This document shows, piece after piece, positions 33,724 to 44,588 of a DNA stretch of 64,000 bases. Both the position numbers and the translations under genes were made by a program. The stretch covers positions 1 to 64,000 of the forward strand of contig DXHR01000025.1 in assembly GCA_019113295.1 (NCBI GenBank). Direction: 5' to 3'. The notes beneath the pieces are model-generated. The model searched no databases and had not been told where the DNA came from. It saw only the letters and a program-made list of their open reading frames with translations. The first letter of the stretch is position 1; every line of letters starts with the position of its first letter. The stretch is from Candidatus Salinicoccus stercoripullorum. GTDB lineage: Bacteria; Bacillota; Bacilli; Staphylococcales; Salinicoccaceae.

Positions 33724-36426
33724 TTATTTGAGTTTGTTTCTGAGAACAAGCTGCAGGATTCCGCCGTGGCGGTAGTAATCCACTTCAACTTCAGAATCAA
33801 AGCGTGCCTTGACTTTGAATTCTTTCTTCTCACCTTTGTCATTCGTTGCAACAACATCGAGAAGGTCTCCCGGTTTCACTGACTCATCAACCTGGATGTC
33901 AAATGTTTCGCTGCCGTCCAGGCCAAGTGCATCTGCATCTTCGCCATCAACAAACTGAAGCGGCAGTACACCCATCATTACAAGGTTGGAGCGGTGGATA
34001 CGTTCATAGCTTGCCGCAATGACTGCTTTGACGCCAAGCAGGTTTGTACCTTTGGCAGCCCAGTCACGGCTGGAGCCCATTCCGTAGTCGTCTCCCGCTA
34101 CAACGACGAGTCCTGTACCTTCCTGCTGATACTTCATCGCTGCATCATAGATGCTCATCACTTCACCCGTCGGCCAGTAAGTTGTGAATCCGCCTTCTGT
34201 GCCCGGTGCAATCTTATTGCGGATACGGATGTTTGCGAAAGTACCGCGCATCATTACCTCATGGTTTCCGCGGCGGGAGCCGTATGAGTTGAAGTCTCTA
34301 GGAGACACGCCCTGTTCAATCAGCCATTTTCCTGCCGGTGTATCCTTGCCGATGGCACCTGCCGGTGAAATGTGGTCTGTTGTCACAGAGTCTCCGAATT
34401 TACCGAGCACACGCAGGCCGTTAAGCGGTTCTACTGTGCCCGCTTCTTTAGCCAGATCCTGGAAGAATGTCGGGTTCTGGATGTAAGTGGATTTCGGGTC
34501 GAAATCGTAAAGCGGTGCATCGGTCGTTTCGATATTGTTCCATATTTCATTTGAATCAAATACGCTTTCGTATTCTTTCCTGAACAGTTCAGGTGTCACT
34601 GTGCTCATGACTGCATCTCTGACTGCTTTTGTGGAAGGCCAGATATCCTGCATGAATACATCATTACCTTCTTTGTCCTGACCGATCGGTTCAGATTTCA
34701 GGTCGATGTCCACAGTTCCTGCCAGTGCATAAGCGACAACAAGCGGCGGTGAAGCCAGATAGTTCGCTTTGACAAGCGGATGGATCCTTCCTTCGAAGTT
34801 ACGGTTACCCGAAAGTACAGAAGACACAAGCAGATCATTGTCTACGATTGTTTCAGTGATTTCAGGCTTGAGCGGACCGGAGTTCCCGATACATGTTGTA
34901 CAGCCGTAACCAACAAGGTTGAAGCCGAGTTTATCAAGATATTCCTGCAGTCCTGAATCTTCGAGGTATCCTGTAACGACCTTGGAACCGGGAGCCAGTG
35001 AAGTCTTGACATAAGCCGGTACTTCAAGTCCCTTCTCAACCGCATTCTTGGCAAGCAGACCTGCACCAAGCATTACGTACGGGTTGGATGTATTCGTACA
35101 GGAAGTGATGGCAGCAATCACCAGATCGCCTGTGCTGATTTCAGCAGTCTCACCATCTTTGAAGTTGACTGTGCCTTTTTTATCGAATTCAGATTCGTCC
35201 ATGCCATGGCCATGGTTGCCGCTCTCGGCTGTAACGGATTTTCTGTACTCATCCTTCATCTCTGACAACGTAATAAGATCCTGAGGACGCTTCGGCCCTG
35301 CAAGTGAAGGTTCAACCGTGGAGAGGTCAAGATCCACTACATCCGTGTAGACTGCTTCCTCTTCCGGATTGAAGAACATGCCGTTCTCTTTCAGGTACTG
35401 TTCCACAACAGCGAGATGCTCTTCGGAGCGTCCTGTCAGACGCATGTAGTCGATCGTTTCAGAATCCACCGGGAAGAAGCCGCAGGTTGCACCGTATTCC
35501 GGCGCCATGTTTGCGATTGTTGCACGGTCGGCGAGTGGAAGTTCTGTAACGCCCTGGCCGAAGAATTCAACGAATTTGCCGACTACCCCTTTTTGCCGGA
35601 GCAGTTCTGTGACGCGAAGTGCAAGGTCGGTCGCTGTTGCGCCTTCGGGCAGTGCTTTTGTCATTTTCACGCCGATGACTTCAGGTACCGGGAAATATGA
35701 AGGCTGGCCGAGCATTCCCGCTTCAGCTTCAATTCCGCCGACACCCCAGCCGAGTACGCCGAGTCCGTTGATCATTGTAGTGTGGGAGTCTGTACCCACA
35801 AGTGTATCAGGATAAGTGACGAGACCGCCCTCTTCTTCTCTGACATGCACAACATTGGCCAGATACTCCAGGTTGACCTGGTGCACAATACCTGTTGCTG
35901 GCGGTACAGCTTTGTAGTTGTCAAATGCTTTAGTCGCCCAGTTCAGGAATTCATAACGCTCCTGGTTCCTTTCGAACTCAAGCTCCATGTTCTTCTGAAG
36001 TGCATCATGCGTACCGTACTCATCGACCTGTACGGAGTGGTCGATGACGAGATCGACAGGCACTTCAGGGTTGATTTTCTGAACGTCGCCACCGACATCA
36101 TCCATCGCTTTCCTGAGTGACGCAAGGTCGACAACTGCGGGAACACCTGTGAAATCCTGGAGGATTACACGTGATGGTTTGAAAGGTACTTCATTGCCTT
36201 CATTGTTCCCTTTATCCCATTGTGCCAAAGATTCGATATGCTCATCCTTGATCACCTTGCCGTCGTACTGTCTGAGCACTGACTCAAGCAGCACTCTGAT
36301 TGAGTATGGCAGTTTGGAAGTTTCCGAAAAGCCTTTTTCAGTAAGGGTTTTCAAACTGTAGTAGTTGTAATCCTTACCGCCAACACTAAATGAACGCTTT
36401 GCAGCTTCATTTAAATTCTGACTCAT
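33724..36426 (-). CDS. acnA: Aconitate hydratase
   Basis: Aconitase interconverts citrate and isocitrate and can act as an RNA-binding iron sensor. The 900-residue protein is the AcnA/IRP1 type. The [4Fe-4S] cysteines are in [11 protein letters not shown] (about 435) and [11 protein letters not shown] (about 501-511). The swivel domain with [14 protein letters not shown] is near 700. AGGGGG precedes the ATG. A clean promoter with a CcpC-type element lies upstream. It is monocistronic between terminators. Confidence 0.97.
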   Translation of the reverse strand: MSQNLNEAAKRSFSVGGKDYNYYSLKTLTEKGFSETSKLPYSIRVLLESVLRQYDGKVIKDEHIESLAQWDKGNNEGNEVPFKPSRVILQDFTGVPAVVDLASLRKAMDDVGGDVQKINPEVPVDLVIDHSVQVDEYGTHDALQKNMELEFERNQERYEFLNWATKAFDNYKAVPPATGIVHQVNLEYLANVVHVREEEGGLVTYPDTLVGTDSHTTMINGLGVLGWGVGGIEAEAGMLGQPSYFPVPEVIGVKMTKALPEGATATDLALRVTELLRQKGVVGKFVEFFGQGVTELPLADRATIANMAPEYGATCGFFPVDSETIDYMRLTGRSEEHLAVVEQYLKENGMFFNPEEEAVYTDVVDLDLSTVEPSLAGPKRPQDLITLSEMKDEYRKSVTAESGNHGHGMDESEFDKKGTVNFKDGETAEISTGDLVIAAITSCTNTSNPYVMLGAGLLAKNAVEKGLEVPAYVKTSLAPGSKVVTGYLEDSGLQEYLDKLGFNLVGYGCTTCIGNSGPLKPEITETIVDNDLLVSSVLSGNRNFEGRIHPLVKANYLASPPLVVAYALAGTVDIDLKSEPIGQDKEGNDVFMQDIWPSTKAVRDAVMSTVTPELFRKEYESVFDSNEIWNNIETTDAPLYDFDPKSTYIQNPTFFQDLAKEAGTVEPLNGLRVLGKFGDSVTTDHISPAGAIGKDTPAGKWLIEQGVSPRDFNSYGSRRGNHEVMMRGTFANIRIRNKIAPGTEGGFTTYWPTGEVMSIYDAAMKYQQEGTGLVVVAGDDYGMGSSRDWAAKGTNLLGVKAVIAASYERIHRSNLVMMGVLPLQFVDGEDADALGLDGSETFDIQVDESVKPGDLLDVVATNDKGEKKEFKVKARFDSEVEVDYYRHGGILQLVLRNKLK

Positions 36427-36474
36427 AGTAAATAGCCCCCTATCAATATTTCAGTCATACGACTGCTCATATCA

Positions 36475-36503
36475 ATTGTATAACTTAAATTTATGTATGT
36501 AAA
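36475..36503 (-). promoter_or_regulatory. acnA promoter
   Basis: Minus-strand TTTACA (36498-36503) and TACAAT (36475-36480) are 17 bases apart, about 50 bases before the start codon. Confidence 0.75.
36480..36494. promoter_or_regulatory. CcpC-type dyad in the acnA promoter
   Basis: ATAA (36480-36483), seven bases, then TTAT (36491-36494) fit the ATAA-N7-TTAT element bound by the citrate-responsive regulator CcpC at B. subtilis citB and citZ. It fills the promoter spacer, where a bound repressor would block polymerase. Confidence 0.55.
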
Positions 36504-36538
36504 CGAAACCTGACTTAAAAGAGACATAATTATGATAC

Positions 36539-36583
36539 AAAAAATTGACCTATAGTAATAAGCAATGCTTATAACCATAGGTC
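36539..36583 (-). terminator. Terminator of the opuD gene
   Basis: Minus-strand GACCTAT and ATAGGTC close a long stem with inner ATAAGC/GCTTAT, followed by AATTTTTT. Confidence 0.85.
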
Positions 36584-36600
36584 GGAATCATAATCATATA

Positions 36601-38190
36601 TTAATTATTTTTTTGGTTATTTTCTCTTTCCAGTTCCTCTTCGTACTCTTTCATCATCTTCTCATAGCGTGTACCTTCATAATCCGGTTCGATAAGCAGA
36701 TTCAAAGCTTTCTGCTCGTCGGAAATATCCTTGTAGGTGGCTATCATTACAAATATCAGTATGATGGAGAACGGGAATGCTGAAATAATCGCTGCCGCCT
36801 GCAGCGGATCGAGACCGCCGCCCATAAGAAGAACGATGGCGATCAGTGTCTGTGCGAGACCCCATATCATCTTCACCTTGTTAGGCGGTGTCAGTGAACC
36901 GTTTGTCGTCTGCATGCCCAGTACGAATGTTGCTGAGTCGGCAGAAGTGATGAAAAATGTCGAGATCAGCAATACTGCGATTATGGATATGATCAGCCCC
37001 ATCGGCATGTTATTAAACATTTCGAACATGATTTCCTCAGTCGCAAGATTTCCGAAACCGCCGAACAGTTTTTCGGATTCTATTGCGCTCACGCCGAATA
37101 CACTGAACCAGAAGAAACTGAGCACTGCCGGACCGATCATGACCGCCAGTACGAATTCGCGGATGGTGCGTCCGCGGGACACCCTTGCGATGAAGATGCC
37201 GACGAATGGACTCCAGCTCATCCACCAGCCCCAGTAGTAGATTGTCCATGAGCCGAGCCATTCGCTCTTGGAGCCATCGAGCGGTGCCACATCATAACTC
37301 ATCTGTATGAAGTTGCTCAGCATACTGCCGAAAGTATCCGTCCACATATTGAGTATAAGGACTGTCGGACCTGCCACAAGCGTGAAAATGAGAAGCAGAC
37401 CGGCAAGCACCATGTTGGCATTACTCAGGTACTGGATGCCTTTTGACAGGCCGGACCATGCACTCCACATGAACAGTACAGAAACGATGGCGACGATCAG
37501 TATTTGGACGAAGATGTTGTTCGGAACGCCGAACAGGTAATTGAGCCCTCCATTAATCTGCATGACTCCAAGACCTAATGATGATGCGACACCCATGATT
37601 GTCGCGAGCACTGCAAGGACATCTATAGCAGTACCCAGACCGCCTTCCACACGGTCGCCGAATATCGGACGGAGTGTCCTTGATATCAGCCCGGGCTCAC
37701 CTCTTCTGAACTGTGTGAATGCAAGAGCGAGACCTACGACAGCATAAACCGCCCATGCATGGAATCCCCAGTGGAAGAATGACCTTCTGAGCGATTCCTT
37801 CATCGCTTCATCCGTTCCCGGCTCCGCTGTCGGCGGTGTCAGGAAATGGCTGAGCGGTTCGGCCGCGCCCCAGAATACAAGTCCGATACCCATACCTGCA
37901 CTGAAAAGCATTGCGAACCAGGAAACGGTCCTGAATTCCGGACGTTCCGTCGGTTTGCCAAGCCGTATCTGGCCCATCGGTGTAAATACGAATAAAAGAC
38001 AGAACAGTATCATTACAGTAGTGATTGATACATAATACCAGCTGAAATTGATGGTTATGAAACTTTGGATGACACTGGTTACATTGGAGAAGTTCTCAGA
38101 GAAAAAGGCCCCGTAGAGTACCAGCAATGCCGTAATTGCAGCAGCTATCCAAAATACCGGGGACAACTTCACTTTCTTTTCATTTTCCAT
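36601..38190 (-). CDS. opuD: Glycine betaine transporter, BCCT family
   Basis: BCCT carriers import betaine, choline or carnitine with sodium during osmotic stress. The 529-residue protein has 12 hydrophobic helices. The BCCT signature with aromatic residues is visible as AAEPLSHF (about 105-112), GFHAWAVYAVVGLALAF and WTIYYWGWWMSWSPFVGIFIARVSRGRT in two parts (about 315-342). The C-terminus is highly charged (YEKMMKEYEEELERENNQ), as in osmosensing members. The ATG at 38190 follows GAGGAGG. It is divergent from mscL, so uptake and emergency release of solutes are encoded side by side. Confidence 0.93.
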   Translation of the reverse strand: MENEKKVKLSPVFWIAAAITALLVLYGAFFSENFSNVTSVIQSFITINFSWYYVSITTVMILFCLLFVFTPMGQIRLGKPTERPEFRTVSWFAMLFSAGMGIGLVFWGAAEPLSHFLTPPTAEPGTDEAMKESLRRSFFHWGFHAWAVYAVVGLALAFTQFRRGEPGLISRTLRPIFGDRVEGGLGTAIDVLAVLATIMGVASSLGLGVMQINGGLNYLFGVPNNIFVQILIVAIVSVLFMWSAWSGLSKGIQYLSNANMVLAGLLLIFTLVAGPTVLILNMWTDTFGSMLSNFIQMSYDVAPLDGSKSEWLGSWTIYYWGWWMSWSPFVGIFIARVSRGRTIREFVLAVMIGPAVLSFFWFSVFGVSAIESEKLFGGFGNLATEEIMFEMFNNMPMGLIISIIAVLLISTFFITSADSATFVLGMQTTNGSLTPPNKVKMIWGLAQTLIAIVLLMGGGLDPLQAAAIISAFPFSIILIFVMIATYKDISDEQKALNLLIEPDYEGTRYEKMMKEYEEELERENNQKNN

Positions 38191-38430
38191 GTTATTCCTC
38201 CTCATTGTAGATGATAGTGAAAAATTATTCTTTTAAAACACTTACCCATACTACCACAGCCTCAACCGGTAATCAACTTACATTTTGTGTAAATAAATTA
38301 CGTCAACAGCATTCAATATTTAAAATATATACAAATTGTGTCTTTTTACTTGTATCTACAAGTGATAAATGGCATATTATTATTTGCACAACTTAATAAT
38401 TGCGCATTTCAAAATGAAGGAGGAATTGTC

Positions 38431-38805
38431 ATGTGGAAAGAATTCAAAGAATTCATTGCCCAGGGAAACGTACTTGATCTGGCAGTGGCGGTAGTGCTTG
38501 GCGCTGCATTCGGTAAAATCGTCACTTCACTCGTGGAAAACATTATCATGCCTGCCATCGCCCTTATTTTTGGTGACACGGATTTCGCTTCAAGCTGGTC
38601 TTATATGGGTATTACTTACGGCGTGTTCATCCAGTCAATCATCGATTTCCTCATTATTGCGGCTGCAATCTTCCTGTTCGTCAAACTTGTCAACAAAGTA
38701 TCCAGAAATAAGTTTGTTGAAGAGGAAGAAGAGGAGGAGCAGGTATTGCTTCTCAGGGAAATCAGAGACTCACTGCAGAACAAAAACGATAAACCAGAAC
38801 TTTAA
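38431..38805 (+). CDS. mscL: Large-conductance mechanosensitive channel
   Basis: MscL opens under membrane tension to vent solutes upon osmotic downshock. The 124-residue product begins [31 protein letters not shown] in two parts, the typical N-terminal helix and TM1. TM2 is at about 68-90 and a charged C-terminal bundle ([17 protein letters not shown]) follows. AAGGAGG precedes the ATG at 38431; longer upstream frames are rejected. The 240-base divergent region contains ACTTGT/ACAAGT (38347-38362), an inverted repeat of unknown role. Confidence 0.95.
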   Translation: MWKEFKEFIAQGNVLDLAVAVVLGAAFGKIVTSLVENIIMPAIALIFGDTDFASSWSYMGITYGVFIQSIIDFLIIAAAIFLFVKLVNKVSRNKFVEEEEEEEQVLLLREIRDSLQNKNDKPEL

Positions 38806-38814
38806 TCCTGGAAA

Positions 38815-38845
38815 AGGGACGGCGGATCAATCCGCCGTCCCTCTT
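38815..38845. terminator. Terminator between mscL and the YfcC-type gene
   Basis: AGGGACGGCGGAT and ATCCGCCGTCCCT form a perfect 13-base stem between convergent genes. Confidence 0.92.
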
Positions 38846-38850
38846 TATAA

Positions 38851-40257
38851 TCATGTAATATTCAGAATTGTGGCAGCCACCAGGGCAATCGCAGCTATGA
38901 CCAGCCATATCAGTGTTATCTTCCACACGAATTTAACCCATTTGATATATGGGATCCCTGAAACGGCGAGTACTCCCATCAGCGATGCCGATGTCGGGAT
39001 GATTGTGTTTGTAATTGCATCTCCATATTGGTATGCAAGAACTGCAACCTGTCTCGGTATTTCCTGAAGGTCTGCTATCGGTGTCATGATCGGCATCGTG
39101 GTGACTGCCTGGCCGGAGCCGGATGGAATGAAGAAGTTGATGATCACCTGTATGACAAGCATACCGAGCACTGAAATCGATTTTGGCAGATAGTCCAGTA
39201 TGCCGCTCATCGCATTGATGATGGTATCTATGATCAGTCCCGACTCCAGGACCACCAGTATCGCCCGTGCGAAACCGACTATTATCGCACCGTACACCAC
39301 CAGTTTCATCCCTTCTATGAAGGCATCGAAAATGTCGTTGACTTTCATTCCTCCGACGAATCCTGCAATGATGCCTACAAGGAAGAAGTTGGCTGAAAGT
39401 TCGGTAAGGAACCAGCCGTGCTGGAAAATTCCATATACATTGATCACGATCCCCAAAAAGAAAGTAAGCAGGATGAAGATATGACGCTTTTTCAGTTCAC
39501 CGAAATTCATCACATCTTCTGTAAAATTCACCTGTCCCGACTCCGATTCATCAAAGATGATACTGGATTCCGGCTTCTTCTTCACTTTTTTAGCATAGTG
39601 CATGACATACCAGACGCAACTGCCCAGCACTAGCAGATAGATGGCCGTCCTGAATTCCCACCCTGAGAATATGGTGAGTTCTGCAATCTCCTGGGCAATG
39701 CCGACAGTAAACGGATTGAGCATGCCCCCGATGAAACCCGAAGCTGCCCCGAGTGTGACCATCGCGGTGCCGACAATGGCATCATAACCGAGAGCAGTAG
39801 CCAGTACAATTCCGATTGGCACGAATATGATTGTCTCCTCTGACATCCCTGTGGTAAAACCGAGCACCGAAAATGCAAACATGATGACAGGGATCATCAG
39901 CTTCTCATTTCCCTGGACTTTCACCATGATCTTCTGTATCGCCGCTTCGATTGCACCTGTTGCCCGGATAACACCAAAGGCACCACCTACGAGGAATATG
40001 TAGAAGATAATTTCCCCGCCTTCGACCAGACCAGTAGGTATCGATTTGAAAAGATCGAAGAACGAAACCGGGCTCTGCTCTACCGTACTGTAACTGTCCG
40101 GTACCACTTCAGTTCTTTCGTTGACTTCCACCCTTTCAAATTCTCCTGCAGGAATTATATAGCTGAGTACTGCAGAAATGATGACTACAGCCAGCAGTAT
40201 AGCATACGTGTGAGGGAACCTGCTTCCCTGTTTGATATTGGTATTCTCTTCTTTCAA
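38851..40257 (-). CDS. YfcC/DcuC-family transporter
   Basis: A 468-residue membrane protein with about 12 helices. It belongs to the ArsB/NhaD-like superfamily family that includes YfcC and ArcD-like carriers: IIPAGEF (about 34-40), FGVIRATGAIEAAI (about 94-107), GFTTGMSEETIIFVPI in the middle and FFIPSGSGQAVTTMPIM (about 382-398). Substrate is unknown; basic amino acids or C4-dicarboxylates are possible. The start is TTG at 40257, seven bases after GGGGGA. The gene stands alone. Confidence 0.88.
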   Translation of the reverse strand: MKEENTNIKQGSRFPHTYAILLAVVIISAVLSYIIPAGEFERVEVNERTEVVPDSYSTVEQSPVSFFDLFKSIPTGLVEGGEIIFYIFLVGGAFGVIRATGAIEAAIQKIMVKVQGNEKLMIPVIMFAFSVLGFTTGMSEETIIFVPIGIVLATALGYDAIVGTAMVTLGAASGFIGGMLNPFTVGIAQEIAELTIFSGWEFRTAIYLLVLGSCVWYVMHYAKKVKKKPESSIIFDESESGQVNFTEDVMNFGELKKRHIFILLTFFLGIVINVYGIFQHGWFLTELSANFFLVGIIAGFVGGMKVNDIFDAFIEGMKLVVYGAIIVGFARAILVVLESGLIIDTIINAMSGILDYLPKSISVLGMLVIQVIINFFIPSGSGQAVTTMPIMTPIADLQEIPRQVAVLAYQYGDAITNTIIPTSASLMGVLAVSGIPYIKWVKFVWKITLIWLVIAAIALVAATILNIT

Positions 40258-40356
40258 AATAAAATCCCCCTGTTAAATGATAACTCCATTATACATATCG
40301 CAGAGGTAAATGTCTGAATAATTTAATGAATTCATGAAGTATGAGCTATATCATTT

Positions 40357-40393
40357 AAAAGATCCAGTACAGCATTCAGCTGTACTGGATCTT
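40357..40393 (-). terminator. Terminator of the valS-folC operon
   Basis: AAGATCCAGTACAGC and GCTGTACTGGATCTT form a 15-base perfect stem just after folC, with TTTT on the minus strand. Confidence 0.92.
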
Positions 40394-40395
40394 AT

Positions 40396-41667
40396 CTACT
40401 TACTGTTAAAATGTTGTTTCACTTCGCTGATGAAGTACAGGCTTCCTGTAACAAGGAGCATATCCCCGTCGAATTCTTCTATGAAGCGATTGTAGTCACT
40501 CACTTTATGTTTGTCAGAATGCCCCACTGTCTCATATATCTCCTTCATTGACAGTGCCTTCGGAAAGTCGAAATGGGTCACATTGAAGTCATCAGCGATG
40601 CCTGAGAGCATATCCACCATGCTGGCAAGCGGTTTACCCTCTATCGCCGAGAACAGTACAGATATTTTCCTGTCACTGTAGTTTTCTCTGATGGTATCAA
40701 TCAATGCTGCCACCGCTTCATTATTATGCGCACCATCCAGGATGATCAGCGGTTTGTCCTGGATTTTTTCAATCCGGCCGGGCCATGTCATCGCTTCAAT
40801 TCCATGGATCAGCTTATTGAAGTCAAGTACGGCTTTATCATTCTCGTGGAGTTCAAGCAGTGCGGCAATTGCAAGTGCCGCATTCTCCTCCTGGTGCCTG
40901 CCTGCCATCTTCAGCTGTATATCCGGGAAGTCGTACTGTCCGTACTGGAACTGGAATTCACCTTCGTCGGGATTCCGTACCAGGATGATGTCCCTGCCGA
41001 GTTCGATTCCTTTGGCATAGTTATCGTCAAGGACTTTGTGTATATAATCCCGTGCAGTATCATCTCTGACACTGAAGACAAGCGGAATACCCGGTTTGAT
41101 GACGCCGCTTTTATCTTTGGTGATGTCAAGAAGTGTATCACCAAGGATATTCGTGTGGTCGAGACCAACGCTTGTCAGTACTGTCATAACCGGTTCGAAT
41201 ACATTCGTAGAATCGTTTTTGGCACCGAGTCCCGCTTCAACAATGACGTAATCGACGGATCTGAGACGTCCGAAATAGACGAACATCATCAGCGTGATGA
41301 TTTCAAACTCGGTCGCTGTACCGAGATCTGTCTCCTTCTCCATATCTTCACTGACCGGCCGGACGATTTCAACGAGACGCACGATATCGTCATCGCTGAT
41401 CGCCCGTCCGTCGACGGAAATTCGTTCGTTGAACATTTCTATATAGGGAGAGGTGAATGTGCCCACACTATAATCATTGTGATTCAGCGCATTTCTCATG
41501 TATGAGACGGTGGAGCCTTTGCCGTTCGTCCCGACGACATGGATTCCGTTGATATTCTTCTCCGGATTACCGAGTCTTCCAAGCATCCATTCCATCCTTC
41601 TGACACCTGGTTTTATCCCGAATTTGATACGTTCATGAATCCAGTCGAGACTATCTTTGTAATTCAT
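40396..41667 (-). CDS. folC: Folylpolyglutamate/dihydrofolate synthase
   Basis: FolC adds glutamate to (dihydro)folate using ATP. The 423-residue protein is of Mur ligase fold: ATP loop VVGTNGKGSTVSYM (about 44-57), FTSPYIEMFNERI (about 75-87), EAGLGAKNDSTNV, and a C-terminal domain with DGAHNNEA. It is four bases after valS and uses AAGGG, so it belongs to the T-box-controlled valS transcript, as in Bacillus and staphylococci. Confidence 0.95.
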   Translation of the reverse strand: MNYKDSLDWIHERIKFGIKPGVRRMEWMLGRLGNPEKNINGIHVVGTNGKGSTVSYMRNALNHNDYSVGTFTSPYIEMFNERISVDGRAISDDDIVRLVEIVRPVSEDMEKETDLGTATEFEIITLMMFVYFGRLRSVDYVIVEAGLGAKNDSTNVFEPVMTVLTSVGLDHTNILGDTLLDITKDKSGVIKPGIPLVFSVRDDTARDYIHKVLDDNYAKGIELGRDIILVRNPDEGEFQFQYGQYDFPDIQLKMAGRHQEENAALAIAALLELHENDKAVLDFNKLIHGIEAMTWPGRIEKIQDKPLIILDGAHNNEAVAALIDTIRENYSDRKISVLFSAIEGKPLASMVDMLSGIADDFNVTHFDFPKALSMKEIYETVGHSDKHKVSDYNRFIEEFDGDMLLVTGSLYFISEVKQHFNSK

Positions 41668-41670
41668 GTT

Positions 41671-44298
41671 CTAACCCTTTCTTTTGAGGCTGTCCAGACG
41701 TCCCTTCACTTCGTTGTACTGGGACTGGTAGCCGAGCTTTTTCTCTTTCTCCTTATCCACGACGGCCCGGGGGGCGTTGCTCACGAACTTTTCATTGCCG
41801 AGTTTGCCGTCTACACGCTTGAGTTCGCCTTCAAGGCGTGCGAGTTCCTGCTCAAGCCGTGCAGCCTCCTCTTTCATGTCGATGAGTCCGGCAAGCGGCA
41901 GTATGACTGTGGCTCCTTTGACAACGTCTGTTTTTGCATCATCATCCACCTGGATACTTTGGGCAATCTCAAGTGTCTGTGGATTACAGAACCTGTCTAT
42001 ATAGCTGCGGTTCGTCTCCACAGCCGCACGCCTTTCCTGATCCTTCACTTCGATCTGGATATCGATCGGCCTGGACAGCGGGGAGTTCACCGCACTTCTT
42101 GTCTGCCTCACCGATTTGATGATGTCGACAAGCAGCGCCATGCCTTCTTTGGATTCCGGATATTTATGGTCCTGATCCACCGCCGGCCATTCGCTTATGA
42201 CAATGGAACGGCCGCTGTCGATCGTCTGATAGATCTCTTCGGTAACGAAAGGCATGAACGGATGGAGCATCTTCAGAATACTGTCGAGTGTGTGAAGCAG
42301 CACCGACCGTGTCATCGCCTTCTCTTCATCCGTACCTTCGGCCATAGGCACTTTCGCCATCTCGATGTACCAGTCACAGAATTCATCCCAGATGAAGTTA
42401 TACAGCAGACGTCCCACTTCGCCGAATTCATATTTCTCTGACAGTCTCGTCACATCTTCGATGGTTTCATTGAGGCGGGTGAGGATCCATTCGTCGGCAA
42501 GTGTCTTTTCGCCTTCGAGATCGATATCCTCCATGCCGAAGTCTTCACCGATATTCATCAGACTGAATCTTGATGCATTCCATATCTTGTTGATGAAATT
42601 CCATACCGATTCCACTTTGGCATCGGAGTATTTCAGATCATGCCCCGGTGTTGATCCTGTAGCCAGGAAATACCTCATTGCATCTGCACCGAATTTGTCG
42701 ATGACATCCATCGGATCGACCCCGTTGCCAAGTGATTTTGACATTTTGCGATTTTGCTCATCACGTACGAGACCGTGAAGCAGTACATCATCGAACGGAT
42801 TTTCTCCGGTTTGCTCAAGTGAGGAGAAGATCATTCTCGCCACCCAGAAGAAGATGATGTCATAGCCTGTCACAAGTACATTGGTCGGGAAGAACTTCTT
42901 GAGATCCTCCGTTTCCTCCGGCCACCCCATCGTTGAAAACGGCCACAGGGCACTTGAGAACCACGTATCCAGTACATCCTCATCCTGCTCCCAGTTCTCT
43001 TCATCCGCCGGCGGCTCCATTCCCACATGGATCTCCCCCGACTCCTTATGGTACCAGGCAGGAATCTGATGGCCCCACCACAGCTGTCTCGAGATGCACC
43101 AGTCGCGGATTTCTTCCATCCACCTGCGGAACGTGGCATCAAAACGCTCGGGTACGAAGTCGATCGCATCTCCGGAATCCTGGTTGTCGAGACTCTTTTT
43201 GGCCAGACTGTCCATGCTTACGAACCACTGTGTGGACAGGTACGGTTCAACGACTGCGTCACTTCTCTCGGAGTGTCCGACGGAATGGACATGCGGCTCT
43301 ATTTCAATCATCAATTCCTCGTCCTCAAGGTCTTTGACCAGCGCCTTCCTGCATTCGAAACGATCCATCCCGTCATACTTTCCAGCAAGTTCATTCATGG
43401 TTCCGTCCGGATGCATTACATTGATGCGTTCGAGATTATGGCGTTCACCGATGACGAAATCGTTTGGATCATGTGCCGGTGTCACTTTCATCACGCCCGT
43501 ACCGAATTCCATATCCACATAGGCATCTGCAATTATCGGAAGCTTCCTGCCGACAATCGGCAGTATTGCATTTTTACCGATAATATCCTTATAACGCGCG
43601 TCTTCAGGATGTACGACTATGGCTGTATCACCAAGCATCGTCTCCGGACGGGTCGTGGCGATCTCCACATGGCCGCCGTCTTCAAGCGGGTATTTCACAT
43701 GGTAGAAGTTGCCCTCGACCTCTTTATGGATTACTTCGATGTCACTGAGGGCCGTCTCTGTTGCCGGATCCCAGTTGATGATATACTCTCCGCGGTAGAT
43801 CAGCCCTTTGTTGTACATGTCGACAAAGACTTTGCGGACCGCATTCGACAGCCCTTCGTCCATGGTGAAGCGCTCTTTGTCATAATCCAGTCCCAGGCCA
43901 AGCTTCTCCCACTGGCTCCTTATGAAACTTGCGTATTCCTCTTTCCAGTTCCATGCATGCTCCAGAAACTTTTCGCGTCCGATTTCATGACGGCTGATGC
44001 CCTGTTCACGGAGCCGGGCATCCACTTTTGCCTGTGTCGCGATTCCCGCATGGTCCATGCCGGGAAGATAGAGCACCTCATAGCCCTGCATCCGCTTCAT
44101 GCGTGTGATGATGTCCTGGAGCGTCGTGTCCCAGGCATGACCAAGGTGCAGTCTGCCGGTTACATTCGGAGGCGGTATAACGATGGAATACGGTTCTTTG
44201 TCCGACTTCGCGTCAGACTTGAAATAGCCTGATTCCACCCATGTTTTATACTTCCCTTCCTCAACCTTTGCCGGATTGTATTTTGTAGGCATATCCAT
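41671..44298 (-). CDS. valS: Valyl-tRNA synthetase
   Basis: A class I synthetase of 875 residues. The HIGH-type motif is [15 protein letters not shown] (about 41-55), the editing domain contains [12 protein letters not shown] (about 213-224), and [12 protein letters not shown] (about 519-530) is the KMSKS loop. The C-terminal coiled-coil arm ([24 protein letters not shown]) is complete. GGGAGAG precedes the ATG. Expression should respond to uncharged tRNA-Val through the T-box leader upstream. Confidence 0.97.
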   Translation of the reverse strand: MDMPTKYNPAKVEEGKYKTWVESGYFKSDAKSDKEPYSIVIPPPNVTGRLHLGHAWDTTLQDIITRMKRMQGYEVLYLPGMDHAGIATQAKVDARLREQGISRHEIGREKFLEHAWNWKEEYASFIRSQWEKLGLGLDYDKERFTMDEGLSNAVRKVFVDMYNKGLIYRGEYIINWDPATETALSDIEVIHKEVEGNFYHVKYPLEDGGHVEIATTRPETMLGDTAIVVHPEDARYKDIIGKNAILPIVGRKLPIIADAYVDMEFGTGVMKVTPAHDPNDFVIGERHNLERINVMHPDGTMNELAGKYDGMDRFECRKALVKDLEDEELMIEIEPHVHSVGHSERSDAVVEPYLSTQWFVSMDSLAKKSLDNQDSGDAIDFVPERFDATFRRWMEEIRDWCISRQLWWGHQIPAWYHKESGEIHVGMEPPADEENWEQDEDVLDTWFSSALWPFSTMGWPEETEDLKKFFPTNVLVTGYDIIFFWVARMIFSSLEQTGENPFDDVLLHGLVRDEQNRKMSKSLGNGVDPMDVIDKFGADAMRYFLATGSTPGHDLKYSDAKVESVWNFINKIWNASRFSLMNIGEDFGMEDIDLEGEKTLADEWILTRLNETIEDVTRLSEKYEFGEVGRLLYNFIWDEFCDWYIEMAKVPMAEGTDEEKAMTRSVLLHTLDSILKMLHPFMPFVTEEIYQTIDSGRSIVISEWPAVDQDHKYPESKEGMALLVDIIKSVRQTRSAVNSPLSRPIDIQIEVKDQERRAAVETNRSYIDRFCNPQTLEIAQSIQVDDDAKTDVVKGATVILPLAGLIDMKEEAARLEQELARLEGELKRVDGKLGNEKFVSNAPRAVVDKEKEKKLGYQSQYNEVKGRLDSLKRKG

Positions 44299-44323
44299 AA
44301 TGATCTCTCCCTATTTTTTGCAT

Positions 44324-44540
44324 AATAAAAACTCCCATCCAGAAATAGGACGGAAGTTCCGCGGTACCACCTAAATTCAGCACCAGTGATGCTGCTCTTG
44401 GGATGATTAACGCTCATCAGACGTCCCGACCTACTGCATTTTCAGACGGAATCAGCATGCAGACTACATCCGCGGTGTGCTTCGGTATGCTTGCAGCCTG
44501 TGCATACTCTCTTCAACCCGCACTGCCGGGACCTTCTGCC
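44324..44540 (-). promoter_or_regulatory. T-box leader of valS
   Basis: The invariant T-box AGGTGGTACCGCGG lies at 44359-44372 on the minus strand, and the attenuator hairpin (ACTTCCGTCC against GGATGGGAGT, then TTTT) at 44324-44357. An imperfect Stem I closes with GTCCCG (about 44527-44532) and CGGGAC (44423-44428). Uncharged tRNA would stabilise the anti-terminator. The specifier codon could not be fixed by eye; GTC at 44445-44447 is a candidate. Confidence 0.93.
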
Positions 44541-44546
44541 ATGATG

Positions 44547-44575
44547 TTTATAGATTTAAGTTTATAGTATTCCAA
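44547..44575 (-). promoter_or_regulatory. valS promoter
   Basis: Minus-strand TTGGAA (44570-44575) and TATAAA (44547-44552) are 17 bases apart, just upstream of the T-box leader. Confidence 0.75.
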
Positions 44576-44588
44576 CCAGCCGGAACTG

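Noticed and set aside
43027-44232. 401-codon open frame antisense to valS
   Set aside because: Covered by valS, which has all synthetase motifs; the antisense product has no recognisable domain.
44440-44450. Specifier codon of the valS T-box
   Set aside because: A GTC at 44445-44447 is in about the right place, but the Stem I fold could not be settled by eye, so the codon is not claimed as a feature.
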